From NCBI GenBank assembly GCA_910584395.1, contig CAJUAS010000035.1, positions 1 to 16,577 of the forward strand: DNA of 16,577 nucleotides, given 5' to 3'. The translations under genes were made by a program, and so were the position numbers. Shown here piece by piece: positions 1-7,855 of this stretch (the first letter of the stretch is position 1; every line of letters begins with the position of its first letter). The notes below the pieces were generated by a model. That model saw only the letters and a list, made by a program, of their open reading frames with translations, was not told the DNA's origin and ran no database searches. This DNA comes from an uncultured Oscillospiraceae bacterium (GTDB taxonomy: Bacteria; Bacillota; Clostridia; Oscillospirales; Oscillospiraceae).

Positions 1-1895
1 CCATGGCCCTTTACGCCGTTTTGGAGGAGATCCGCCTGCCGGAGACGCTGGCAGGGCGGGTGGAGACTCTGAAGGAGCGGGAGGAGCTGAATCTGGCGGA
101 GGAGTACAAGCAGCTTTGGGATATTTTAGTGGGGGCGTTGGAGACCTGCGCCCGCCTGCTCCGGGATGTGGAGATGGACATGGAGGAGTTTGCCCGGCTC
201 TTTGTCCTGACCCTGTCCCAGTATCAGGTGGGTACGATCCCGGTGGCCTTAGACCGGGTGACGGCCGGGCCGTGCCCCCGGCTGGGCTATGAGAGCTACA
301 AGGCGGTGTTCTTCTTGGGGTGCGACGACGCTCATCTGCCCCAGTGCGCGCCGTCGCCGGGACTGCTCACCGACGACGACCGCTTTGCGCTGGAGCAGGT
401 GGGCCTTTCCTTAGCTCCCCGGATGGAGGACAAGCTGTGCCGGGAGATGACCATCGCCTACAACGCCTGCACCCTGCCCACCCAAAAGCTCTTTGTGACC
501 TATCCCGCCGTGGCGGACGGGGAGGAGCAACGCGGCTCGTTCCTGCTCCACCGGCTGACGGCCCTGTTCCCCGGCGCGTGGGCCGAGCCGGGGCAAGATC
601 CCCGTCTGGCGGCGGCGGAGACCGCGCTGGAGCTGGCGGGGGAGCACGAGGAGGTGCGCCGGGCGCTGGAAGGGATAGAGGGGCTGGAGGGGGCGTTGGC
701 CCGCTTGAAACGGGGCAACGCCGGAAACCGTCATGCCCTGTCCCGAAGCGGGGTGGCGGCCCTCTACGGCAAACGGGTGCCCATGTCGGCGTCCCGGCTG
801 GATCTCTACCGCTCCTGCCATTTTTCCTACTTCATGCGCTATGGACTGGACGCCCAGCCCCGCCGCCGGGCGGGGTTCGACGCGCCGGAGTACGGCACAT
901 TTGTCCACGCGGTGCTGGAGGAGGTGTTACGCGGGTGGGACAAGTCCATGGATGAGGAGACCGTCCACGACCTGACCCGCCGGGCCATGGAGCGGTATCT
1001 CAACGAGGAGCTGGGCGGGCTGGAGGACAAGACCCCCCGCTTTGCCTATCTGTTCCGCCGTCTGGGACGGACGGTGGAACGGGTGGTGGACAATGTCACC
1101 GCCGAGCTGAGCCGCTCGGACTTCCAACCCATCGCCTTTGAGCTGGGCTTCGGCACGAACAAGGATATGCCCCCGGTGGAGTTGGAGGTAGACGGCGTGA
1201 AGGTCAGCGTCTCCGGGTTTGTAGACCGGGTGGACGGCTGGGAGCACGACGGGAAGCTCTATCTTCGGGTGGTGGACTATAAGACGGGGCAGAAGAGCTT
1301 CGATCTGACGGATATTTTCTACGGCATTGGCTTGCAGATGCTGCTCTATCTCTTTACGCTGGAACAGCGGGGGAAGGAGTATTTCGGCAAGGATGTGGTG
1401 GGCGCGGGGGTGCTGTACGTTCCCGCCCGGGAGGCGCTGGTGTCCGGCAGCCGGGATATGGACGAGGGGCTGCGCCGTAAGGCGGCGGACAAGGAGCTGC
1501 GGCGCCGAGGCCTGCTGCTGGAGGACGAGACGGTGCTTGCCGCCATGGCGGGCACGGAGGATATGGAGCGGTTTTTGCCCGTCAAGGTGAAAAAGGACGG
1601 CGCGTTCAGCGGAGACAGTCTGGCCTCCTTGGAGCAACTGGGCAGGCTGCGCGCCCATGTGGATCGCATTTTGGAGGAGGTGGGCCGGGAGCTGGCCGCA
1701 GGCACGGTGGCCGCCGACCCCTACTGGCGCGGGGCGGAGGAAAACGCCTGCCGCTGGTGTCCCTATGCCGCCGCCTGCCAGTTTGAGGAGGGCAAGGGCG
1801 GCGACTGCCGCCGCTGGGGGCACAAGCTGAAGGCGGAGGACTTTTGGAGCGCACTGGAAGGAGGTGAGGGCGATGGGCTTTCCGCTGACCGCTGA
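1..1895 (+). CDS. addB: AddB, ATP-dependent helicase/nuclease subunit B (3' part, 5' end outside window)
   Basis: C-terminal 630 or so residues of AddB, the partner of AddA in the helicase-nuclease that resects double-strand ends for recombination. The reading frame is open to the left edge, and the Met at position 3 is an internal residue, so the N-terminal helicase-like half lies outside the window (the family is about 1,150 residues). Counting from that Met, the RecB-type nuclease core is visible: GFVDRVD near 405-411, VDYKTG with Asp425 and Lys427, then QMLLYLF. Cysteines 272, 583, 586 and 592 reproduce the C...Cx2Cx5C pattern that holds the 4Fe-4S cluster in AddB proteins. The gene ends in TGA at 1893-1895 and overlaps addA by 23 bp, which implies translational coupling. 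Identification is firm. Confidence 0.96.
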   Translation, partial: MALYAVLEEIRLPETLAGRVETLKEREELNLAEEYKQLWDILVGALETCARLLRDVEMDMEEFARLFVLTLSQYQVGTIPVALDRVTAGPCPRLGYESYKAVFFLGCDDAHLPQCAPSPGLLTDDDRFALEQVGLSLAPRMEDKLCREMTIAYNACTLPTQKLFVTYPAVADGEEQRGSFLLHRLTALFPGAWAEPGQDPRLAAAETALELAGEHEEVRRALEGIEGLEGALARLKRGNAGNRHALSRSGVAALYGKRVPMSASRLDLYRSCHFSYFMRYGLDAQPRRRAGFDAPEYGTFVHAVLEEVLRGWDKSMDEETVHDLTRRAMERYLNEELGGLEDKTPRFAYLFRRLGRTVERVVDNVTAELSRSDFQPIAFELGFGTNKDMPPVELEVDGVKVSVSGFVDRVDGWEHDGKLYLRVVDYKTGQKSFDLTDIFYGIGLQMLLYLFTLEQRGKEYFGKDVVGAGVLYVPAREALVSGSRDMDEGLRRKAADKELRRRGLLLEDETVLAAMAGTEDMERFLPVKVKKDGAFSGDSLASLEQLGRLRAHVDRILEEVGRELAAGTVAADPYWRGAEENACRWCPYAAACQFEEGKGGDCRRWGHKLKAEDFWSALEGGEGDGLSADR

Positions 1896-4800
1896 CCAAC
1901 GGCTGGCCGTGGAGGAAACGGGCGGGCCGCTGCTGGTGTCCGCCGCCGCCGGCGCGGGGAAGACCCGTGTGCTGGTGGAGCGGCTTTTGGATCGGATTGA
2001 GCGGGGCGCGGACGTGGACGAGTTTCTCATCATCACCTTCACCAACGCCGCCGCCGCCGAGCTGCGGGAGCGCATCAGCGAGGAGCTGGCCAAGGCGCTG
2101 GCCCAGCGGCCCTCTGACCGCCACCTGCGGCGGCAGATGAATTTGGTGTACGCCGCCCACATCTCCACCATCCACGCCTTCTGTCAAGATCTGCTGCGCC
2201 GGTGGGGACATCTCATCGACCTTGACCCCGACTTTCGCCTGTGCGACGAGGGGGAGGGGCAGCTTCTTCTGCGGGAGACCATGGAAGAGGTTTTGGAGCG
2301 CCGCTATGAGACCCCCGACGGGGATTTTGAACTGCTGCTGGAGATGTTTGCCCCGGGGCAGAACGACGCGCCGCTGGGGCAGATGGTCATGGACATCTAT
2401 CAAAAGCTCCGCAGCCATCCCAAGCCGGGCGCTTGGCTGGCCGAGCAGCGGACGCTTTACGCCTTAGAGGGGATCACGGACGCGGCCCAGACCCCGTGGG
2501 GGGACTATCTTCTGGGGCGGATCAGAAAGCTGGCGGGCTATTGGCGGCGTCAGTTCGCCCCGCTGGTCGAGGAGTGCCGGATGGGCGCGCCGTCCTACTG
2601 CGACAGCCTCGCTATGACGGTGGGCGAGCTTCAGGCGCTGGGGGAAGCGGAGCGGTGGGATCTCGCCCGCCTGCCCTCCTTCCCCAAGATCGGTTCGGGG
2701 GCGGGGACGACCGACCCGGACTTGGCCCAGCGGGTGAAATACCTGTGGAACACCTGCAAAAAGCAGATCAAGGAGGTGGGCGCGCCGCTGGAACACAGCA
2801 GCGAGGAGCTGCTGCGGGATATGGGGGCGGTCGCCCCGGCGGTGCAGAGCCTGCTGGCGCTGGTGGACGAGCTGGACGCGGCCTTTGCCAAGGAAAAGAC
2901 CCGCCGGGGGCTGGCGGACTTCAACGATATGGAACACCTGACCCTGCGGCTTTTGGAGGAACACCCGGATGCGGCGGCGGAGATCTCAGAGCGGCTGGCG
3001 GAGGTGATGGTGGACGAGTATCAGGACACCAACGGGGTGCAGAACGCCATTTTTTCTCTGCTGACCAAGGAGCGGGGCAACCTCTTTATGGTGGGGGACG
3101 TGAAGCAGTCCATCTACCGCTTCCGTCTGGCCGACCCCACCATCTTTTTGGAGAAATACCGCACCTACCCCAACGCCCCCGGCGTCCCCGACGGACAGGG
3201 ACGGCGGGTGATCTTGGGAGAGAACTTCCGTTCCCGCCGGGAGGTCATCGACTGCGTCAACTTCCTCTTTGAAAACCTGATGAGCGAGGCCATGGGCGAG
3301 CTGGACTACGGCCCGGCGGAGGCCCTGCGTCCGGGGGGCGAAAAGCCGCCCCGGGACGACTGCGCCGCAGAGCTGCACCTCATCGCCAACCCCAAAGGGG
3401 AGGCGGAGGAGGACGAGGACGACAGCATGGCCGAGCCGCGCTTTGTGGCGCGGCGGCGGGCGGAGCTGATAGTGACCGGCTTCCAAGTGGACGACGGCCG
3501 GGGGGGGACGCGGCGGGTGCGCCCCGGCGACATGGCCATCCTCCTCCGCGCCCCCGGAAGGCTGCTGAGCCGCTACAAGCGCGCCCTCTACGAGGTGGGC
3601 CTGCCGTGGGCCGGAGAGGTGGGGGAGGACTTTTTGGAATCCCCTGAGGTGGCGGTGGCCCTCTCCTATTTGGAGGTCATCGACAACCCCCGTCAGGACG
3701 TGCCCCTCATCGGGGTGCTGCGCTCCCCCCTGTACGGCGTGACCCCCGACCGTCTGGCGCGGCTGAAGGAGCGCAAGGGGGACGGGTGCTATTATGACGC
3801 GCTGCAGCAGGAGTCCGACCCGGCCTGCGCCGCCTTTTTGGCGGATCTGGAGGACTTGCGCCAGCTCAGCCGGGACAAAAAGAGCTACGAGCTGCTGTGG
3901 GATATTTACAGCCGCAAGGGGCTGCTCTCCCTCTACCCCGAGGAACGGCGGGAGGGGCTGCTGTCCCTCTACGGCTGGGCGCGCCGCTTCGAGAGCAACG
4001 GCCACAAGGGGCTGTTCGGCTTTTTGAACCACCTGCGCCGGCGGCGGGAGATGGGGGACAAGGCGTTGGTCACCCCCTCCGGCGGCGGAGAAGGGGTGCA
4101 GATCCTGAGCATCCACCGCTCCAAGGGGCTGGAATACCCCGTGGTGGTGGTCGCCGGGCTGGGCAAGGGCTTTAACCACATGGACACCAAGGCAAATATG
4201 CTCTTTCACCGCACGCTGGGCCTTGGGCCAAAGGGGCTGGACACCGGGCGGATGATCCGCTACCCCACGCTGGCCCGCTGGGCGGTGGCAGAGAAGTTGG
4301 AGGAGGAGCTGCGGGGGGAGGAGCTGCGGCTTTTGTATGTGGCTTTGACCCGCGCCAAGGAAAAGCTCATTATGACCTGCGCCGTGCGCGATGCGGAGAA
4401 GAGCGTGGACAAGCTCTTGGAGCTGGCTGATCTGCCCCCCGACCCGGAGGGGCTTCAGCAGCTGGATCACATGGGAGATTGGGTGCTGGCGGCGGCGCTG
4501 TGCCGCCCGGAGGCGGCCTCCCTGCGGCAGGGAATGGCCCTGCGAACCACCCTGCCTGCGGCGGCGGAGTTCGGGATGCGCTGGCGCATGGAGCTGCACC
4601 CGCCGGAGGAACAGCCGGAGGAGCGGCGGGTGCAGGGGACAGTCGTTCAGAAGGTAGAGATCCCGCTGGGTATGCTGCCGGTCTATACATGGCGGTATCC
4701 CCACGCCGCTGCCGCCAACCTGCCCTCCAAGCTCACCGCCACCCAGCTCAAGGGCAGGGAGCTGGACCATGAGGCGGGGGAGGACGCCGCCCAGCGGCGG

Positions 4801-5364
4801 CCCATCCTCTTCGACCGGCCCGACTTTGCGGAGGAAAAGGGGCTGACCCCCGGCGAGCGGGGGACGGCCCACCATGTGGTCATGCAGTTTTTGGACTTTT
4901 CCCAGACGGACAGCGCGGAGGCCATCGACGCCGATATCCGCCGTCTGGTGGAACAGGGCATCGTCGCCAAACGTCAGGGGGACGCGGTAGACCGTCAGGT
5001 TTTGCTGCGCTTCTTCCGCTCCGAGCTTGGGCGGGAGGTCTTGGCTGCGGGGGAAGGTCTGCACCGGGAGTTCAAATTTTCCGTGCTGGAGCGGGCCGAC
5101 TGCTACTTCCCGGAGCTGGGCGAAGACCCGGAGGAGACGGTGCTGCTCCAAGGGGTGGTGGACTGCTGGTTCGACACCCCGGAGGGGTTGGTCATCGTGG
5201 ACTTCAAAAGCGACCGGGTCAGCGAGGAGACCGTGATGGAGCGCGCCCGCAGCTACCAGCCGCAGTTGGAAGCTTACGCCACCGCCCTGAGCCGCCTTTT
5301 GGGCCGCCCGGTGGCCCGGCGGGTGCTGTGGTTTTTCTCCCTGAGCCGCGCTGTGACGATTTAA
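1873..5364 (+). CDS. addA: AddA, ATP-dependent helicase/nuclease subunit A
   Basis: UvrD/Rep-type SF1 helicase fused to a C-terminal RecB nuclease domain; with AddB it unwinds and degrades DNA ends and loads recombination. I chose ATG 1873 (1,163 residues, near the family's usual 1,200) because GGAGG at 1860-1864 stands 8 nt upstream; a GTG at 1864 lies inside that ribosome binding site. Motifs in order: Q motif (Gln9), Walker A AAAGAGKT at 24-31, TFTNAAA (motif Ia), Walker B DEYQDTN from Asp381, GDVKQSIYRFR (motif III), the ILSIHRSKGLEYP motif V/VI region, LLYVALTRAK, and the nuclease signature VDFKSD with Asp1110 and Lys1112 followed by YQPQLEAYA. All key helicase and nuclease residues are present, so both activities should be intact. 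No clear terminator follows; transcription may run into the met operon. Confidence 0.97.
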   Translation: MGFPLTADQRLAVEETGGPLLVSAAAGAGKTRVLVERLLDRIERGADVDEFLIITFTNAAAAELRERISEELAKALAQRPSDRHLRRQMNLVYAAHISTIHAFCQDLLRRWGHLIDLDPDFRLCDEGEGQLLLRETMEEVLERRYETPDGDFELLLEMFAPGQNDAPLGQMVMDIYQKLRSHPKPGAWLAEQRTLYALEGITDAAQTPWGDYLLGRIRKLAGYWRRQFAPLVEECRMGAPSYCDSLAMTVGELQALGEAERWDLARLPSFPKIGSGAGTTDPDLAQRVKYLWNTCKKQIKEVGAPLEHSSEELLRDMGAVAPAVQSLLALVDELDAAFAKEKTRRGLADFNDMEHLTLRLLEEHPDAAAEISERLAEVMVDEYQDTNGVQNAIFSLLTKERGNLFMVGDVKQSIYRFRLADPTIFLEKYRTYPNAPGVPDGQGRRVILGENFRSRREVIDCVNFLFENLMSEAMGELDYGPAEALRPGGEKPPRDDCAAELHLIANPKGEAEEDEDDSMAEPRFVARRRAELIVTGFQVDDGRGGTRRVRPGDMAILLRAPGRLLSRYKRALYEVGLPWAGEVGEDFLESPEVAVALSYLEVIDNPRQDVPLIGVLRSPLYGVTPDRLARLKERKGDGCYYDALQQESDPACAAFLADLEDLRQLSRDKKSYELLWDIYSRKGLLSLYPEERREGLLSLYGWARRFESNGHKGLFGFLNHLRRRREMGDKALVTPSGGGEGVQILSIHRSKGLEYPVVVVAGLGKGFNHMDTKANMLFHRTLGLGPKGLDTGRMIRYPTLARWAVAEKLEEELRGEELRLLYVALTRAKEKLIMTCAVRDAEKSVDKLLELADLPPDPEGLQQLDHMGDWVLAAALCRPEAASLRQGMALRTTLPAAAEFGMRWRMELHPPEEQPEERRVQGTVVQKVEIPLGMLPVYTWRYPHAAAANLPSKLTATQLKGRELDHEAGEDAAQRRPILFDRPDFAEEKGLTPGERGTAHHVVMQFLDFSQTDSAEAIDADIRRLVEQGIVAKRQGDAVDRQVLLRFFRSELGREVLAAGEGLHREFKFSVLERADCYFPELGEDPEETVLLQGVVDCWFDTPEGLVIVDFKSDRVSEETVMERARSYQPQLEAYATALSRLLGRPVARRVLWFFSLSRAVTI

Positions 5365-5410
5365 TTTGTTAAAATGATGAATCGAACCCTTGGACGCAGA
5401 GGACATTTAG

Positions 5411-5425
5411 CAACCTTTTTGGTTG
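5411..5425. repeat. Small inverted repeat touching the metN -35 element
   Basis: CAACC (5411-5415), five T, GGTTG (5421-5425). The right arm overlaps the -35 box TTGACA by three bases. It is too short, and lacks a T tract after the stem, to be a terminator for addA. It could be a repressor or activator site for the met operon, but a chance repeat is also possible. Confidence 0.3.
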
Positions 5426-5451
5426 ACAAATGGCGGCAGGAAGGGTACAAT
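5423..5451 (+). promoter_or_regulatory. Promoter of metN-metI-metQ
   Basis: Perfect -35 TTGACA at 5423-5428, a 17-nt spacer and -10 TACAAT at 5446-5451. The transcript should start near 5458, leaving a leader of about 42 nt before metN. That is too short to hold a SAM-I (S-box) riboswitch or a T-box, the usual controls of methionine genes in Bacillota. Control, if any, must act at the promoter. Confidence 0.85.
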
Positions 5452-5499
5452 GTCGGTTAAATCCCGAAAATTTTGCAAGAGAGTAAATGAGGGCTGCTT

Positions 5500-6249
5500 G
5501 TGATCGAGATCCAAGGTCTGACAAAGGCATACCCCGTGAAGGACGGCGGCGCGTTTACCGCCATTGAGGGCATCGACCTCACCGTTCAAGACGGCGACAT
5601 CTTCGACATCATCGGTATGTCGGGGGCGGGAAAGTCTACTCTGGTGCGCTGCATCAACCTGCTGGAACAGCCCACGGCGGGGAGCATCCGCATCGACGGC
5701 ATGGAGGTCACCGCCGCCCGCGGCAAAGACCTTCTGGCCCTGCGGCGGAAGATCGGGATGGTGTTTCAGAAGTTCAATCTCCTGATGCAGCGGACGATCT
5801 TGGACAATGTGGCCCTCCCCTTGGAGATCGCGGGGGTGGATAAGGCCGCCCGGGAGACGCGGGCCAAGGAGCTTTTGGAGCTGGTGGGGCTGGGAGATCA
5901 GGGGGGCAAGTATCCCGCCCAGCTCTCCGGCGGACAGCAGCAGCGGGTGTCCATCGCCCGCGCGCTGGCCAACCACCCCTCCCTCATTCTCTGTGACGAG
6001 CCGACCTCGGCCTTGGATTCCCTCACCACCAACTCCATTTTGAAGCTCCTGCGGGACATCAACCGGAAGCTGGGCGTCACCATCATTATCATCACCCACG
6101 AGATCTCGGTGGTGGAGAAGATCTGCAACCGAGTGGCGGTCATCGACAGCTCGGTGATCGTGGAGCAGGGGGATGTGGCGGAGATCATGGCCCATCCCAA
6201 GGAAGAGATCACCAAAAAACTGCTGGGGGAGGTGAGCTGGGATGCTTGA
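5500..6249 (+). CDS. metN: MetN-like methionine ABC importer ATPase, short form without the NIL domain
   Basis: ATPase that powers import of methionine by the membrane protein MetI. Visible motifs: Walker A GMSGAGKS at 39-46, Q-loop VFQKFNLL, signature LSGGQ at 142-146, Walker B ILCDEP with catalytic Glu167, and switch His200 in ITHEIS. The start is GTG 5500, with TGAGGG six bases upstream; no better ATG lies near. The protein has 249 residues against about 340 for typical MetN: it stops right after the ATPase fold, so the C-terminal NIL (ACT-like) domain that binds methionine and inhibits transport is missing. The stop is natural, overlapping the metI start by 8 bp (6242-6249), so this is not a frameshift. 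Family assignment rests on the motifs together with the metI and metQ neighbours. Confidence 0.9.
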   Translation: MIEIQGLTKAYPVKDGGAFTAIEGIDLTVQDGDIFDIIGMSGAGKSTLVRCINLLEQPTAGSIRIDGMEVTAARGKDLLALRRKIGMVFQKFNLLMQRTILDNVALPLEIAGVDKAARETRAKELLELVGLGDQGGKYPAQLSGGQQQRVSIARALANHPSLILCDEPTSALDSLTTNSILKLLRDINRKLGVTIIIITHEISVVEKICNRVAVIDSSVIVEQGDVAEIMAHPKEEITKKLLGEVSWDA

Positions 6250-6925
6250 GGCGTTGAGTGCGTTTTTTGCCCAGTACGGCGACCTGCTCCGGCAGGAGAC
6301 CATTGACACCCTGATCATGGTCACGGTGACCACGGCGTTTGCCTATCTGCTGGGCCTTCCGCTGGGGGTGCTTTTGAACATCACCCGGCCCGACGGCATC
6401 TGGCCTCACAAGGGCTTCAACAGCGTGGTGGGCTGGATCACCAATCTGGGCCGGTCGCTCCCCTTCCTCATTTTGATGATCCTCCTGCTGGACTTCACCA
6501 AGCTCATCGTGGGTACGAAGATCGGCGTTTTGGGGGCGATCCCGCCCCTCATCATCTCCGCGACCCCCTTTGTGGCGCGGATGGTGGAGACCTCACTGGC
6601 GGAGGTGGACGGCGGCGTTCAGGAGGCGGCCCAGTCCATGGGGGCGACCGTCCCCCAGATCGTATTCAAGGTGCTGCTCCCTGAGGCCATGCCCTCCCTG
6701 ATGCTGGGCGGGTCGATCTCCATGGTGACCATTCTGGCCTACACCGCCATTGCCGGCGTCATCGGCGCAGGCGGGTTGGGCGATCTGGCCATCCGTTACG
6801 GCTACAACCGCAAGGTGGCGTCCATGATGTGGGCGGCGGTGATCATTCTGGTCATTATGGTGCAGATCATCCAGTCGGTGTTCAGCCTGCTTTCCCGCAA
6901 GATCGACAAGCGCATCCGCTTGTGA
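6242..6925 (+). CDS. metI: MetI, methionine ABC importer permease
   Basis: Integral membrane subunit of the methionine importer, 227 residues with about five membrane helices (for example residues 21-42, 66-85 and 197-219). The EAA loop that docks onto the ATPase is clear: EAAQSMGATVPQIVFK at about 122-138, in the order expected for MetI. The ATG at 6242 follows GGAGGTGAG inside the end of metN, and the two genes share 8 bp (ATGCTTGA), so they are translationally coupled. Typical length and sequence for the family. Confidence 0.95.
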   Translation: MLEALSAFFAQYGDLLRQETIDTLIMVTVTTAFAYLLGLPLGVLLNITRPDGIWPHKGFNSVVGWITNLGRSLPFLILMILLLDFTKLIVGTKIGVLGAIPPLIISATPFVARMVETSLAEVDGGVQEAAQSMGATVPQIVFKVLLPEAMPSLMLGGSISMVTILAYTAIAGVIGAGGLGDLAIRYGYNRKVASMMWAAVIILVIMVQIIQSVFSLLSRKIDKRIRL

Positions 6926-6963
6926 TCCCACATATAAAATTTGCAAAAAAAGGGATGATAACA

Positions 6964-7776
6964 ATGAAGAAGAACGTGCTTGCATTGGCTCTGGCTGTGG
7001 TACTTGTGCTGGCTCTGGCGGCCTGCGGCGAGAAGAAGAGCGAGAAGGTGACCTTGAAGGTAGCCGCCTCCGCCACCCCCCACGCCGAGATCTTGGCGCA
7101 GGTGAAGGACGAACTGGCGGAGCAGGGCATCGAGCTGGTGGTCACCGAGTACGGCGATTACGTGATCCCCAACACCGCCGTGGAGGACGGGGACGAGGAC
7201 GTGAACTACTTCCAGCACCAGCCCTATCTCGACCAGTTCAACGTGGAGAACAACACCCATTTGGTGAGCGTTGCCGCCATCCACTATGAGCCCTTCGGCA
7301 TCTATCCGGGCAAGACCACCAATCTGGCCGACCTGCCTGACGGCGCGTCCGTCGGCGTGCCCAACGACGCCACCAACGAGGCCCGCGCCCTCCAGCTTCT
7401 GGAGGCTCAGGGTCTCATCAAGGTGAAGGAGGGAGCGGGGCTGAACGCCACCCCCAACGACATCGTGGAGAACCCCAAGAACCTGAAGTTTGTGGAGCTG
7501 GAGGCGGCCATGCTGCCCAACGTGACCAGCGAGATGGATCTGGCGGTCATCAACGGCAACTACGCCCTTCAGGCGGGCTTCTCCTCCGCTAAGGACGCGC
7601 TGGCGCTGGAGGACGCCTCCTCCGAGGCCGCCCAGACCTTCGCCAACGTCATTGTGGTGAAGGAGGGCAACGAGAACAGCGAAGCCGTCAAGGCGCTGGT
7701 CAAGGCCCTCCAGAGCGACGAGGTGAAGAACTACATCAACGAGACCTACGAGGGCAACGTGCTGCCCATCTTCTAA
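6964..7776 (+). CDS. metQ: MetQ, methionine-binding lipoprotein
   Basis: Substrate-binding lipoprotein of the importer (NlpA/MetQ family), 270 residues. I chose ATG 6964 because AGGG at 6951-6954 is well spaced for it and because it begins a clean lipoprotein signal: MKK, a hydrophobic stretch, and the lipobox LAAC with Cys21. The ATG at 6955 touches the ribosome binding site, and the longer frame upstream runs inside metI. Family landmarks are TPHAEIL, EYGDYVIPNTAVEDG, VNYFQHQPYLDQF and AVINGNYALQAG. The gene lies 38 bp after metI, with no promoter between, and is closed by a strong terminator, so it is the last gene of the operon. Confidence 0.95.
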   Translation: MKKNVLALALAVVLVLALAACGEKKSEKVTLKVAASATPHAEILAQVKDELAEQGIELVVTEYGDYVIPNTAVEDGDEDVNYFQHQPYLDQFNVENNTHLVSVAAIHYEPFGIYPGKTTNLADLPDGASVGVPNDATNEARALQLLEAQGLIKVKEGAGLNATPNDIVENPKNLKFVELEAAMLPNVTSEMDLAVINGNYALQAGFSSAKDALALEDASSEAAQTFANVIVVKEGNENSEAVKALVKALQSDEVKNYINETYEGNVLPIF

Positions 7777-7810
7777 GAACGGCTCGCCGAACCCTTTGTG
7801 AATGGTGAAG

Positions 7811-7846
7811 GAATCCCCTGTGCGTGCGCACAGGGGATTCTTTTTT
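7811..7846 (+). terminator. Intrinsic terminator of the met operon
   Basis: Perfect 13-bp stem: GAATCCCCTGTGC (7811-7823), loop GTGC, GCACAGGGGATTC (7828-7840), followed by TTTTTT (7841-7846). It lies between the converging metQ and ABC-F genes. On the minus strand the hairpin is not followed by a T tract, so it should act mainly on the plus strand. Confidence 0.93.
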
Positions 7847-7855
7847 CGGGGAGGG

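Noticed and set aside
5377..5400. tRNA-like T-loop (GGGTTCGATTC on the minus strand), possible tRNA fragment or att site
   Set aside because: The flanking bases cannot form the T stem, and no acceptor, anticodon or D arm is found nearby.
2986..5406. Long open frame of 806 codons on the minus strand opposite addA
   Set aside because: It lies fully antisense to a gene with every helicase and nuclease motif; the composition (rich in Gln, His, Pro and Gly) is what reverse reading of GC-rich coding DNA gives. The same holds for 927-2171 and 1606-2418 on the minus strand.
5452..5499. Possible SAM riboswitch or T-box before metN
   Set aside because: The transcribed leader is only about 42 nt and has no terminator or conserved box; too short for either element.
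7811..7846. Met operon terminator as a shared, bidirectional terminator for the ABC-F gene
   Set aside because: On the minus strand the hairpin is followed by CTTCACC, not a T tract; it may help, but it cannot be supported as a terminator in that direction.
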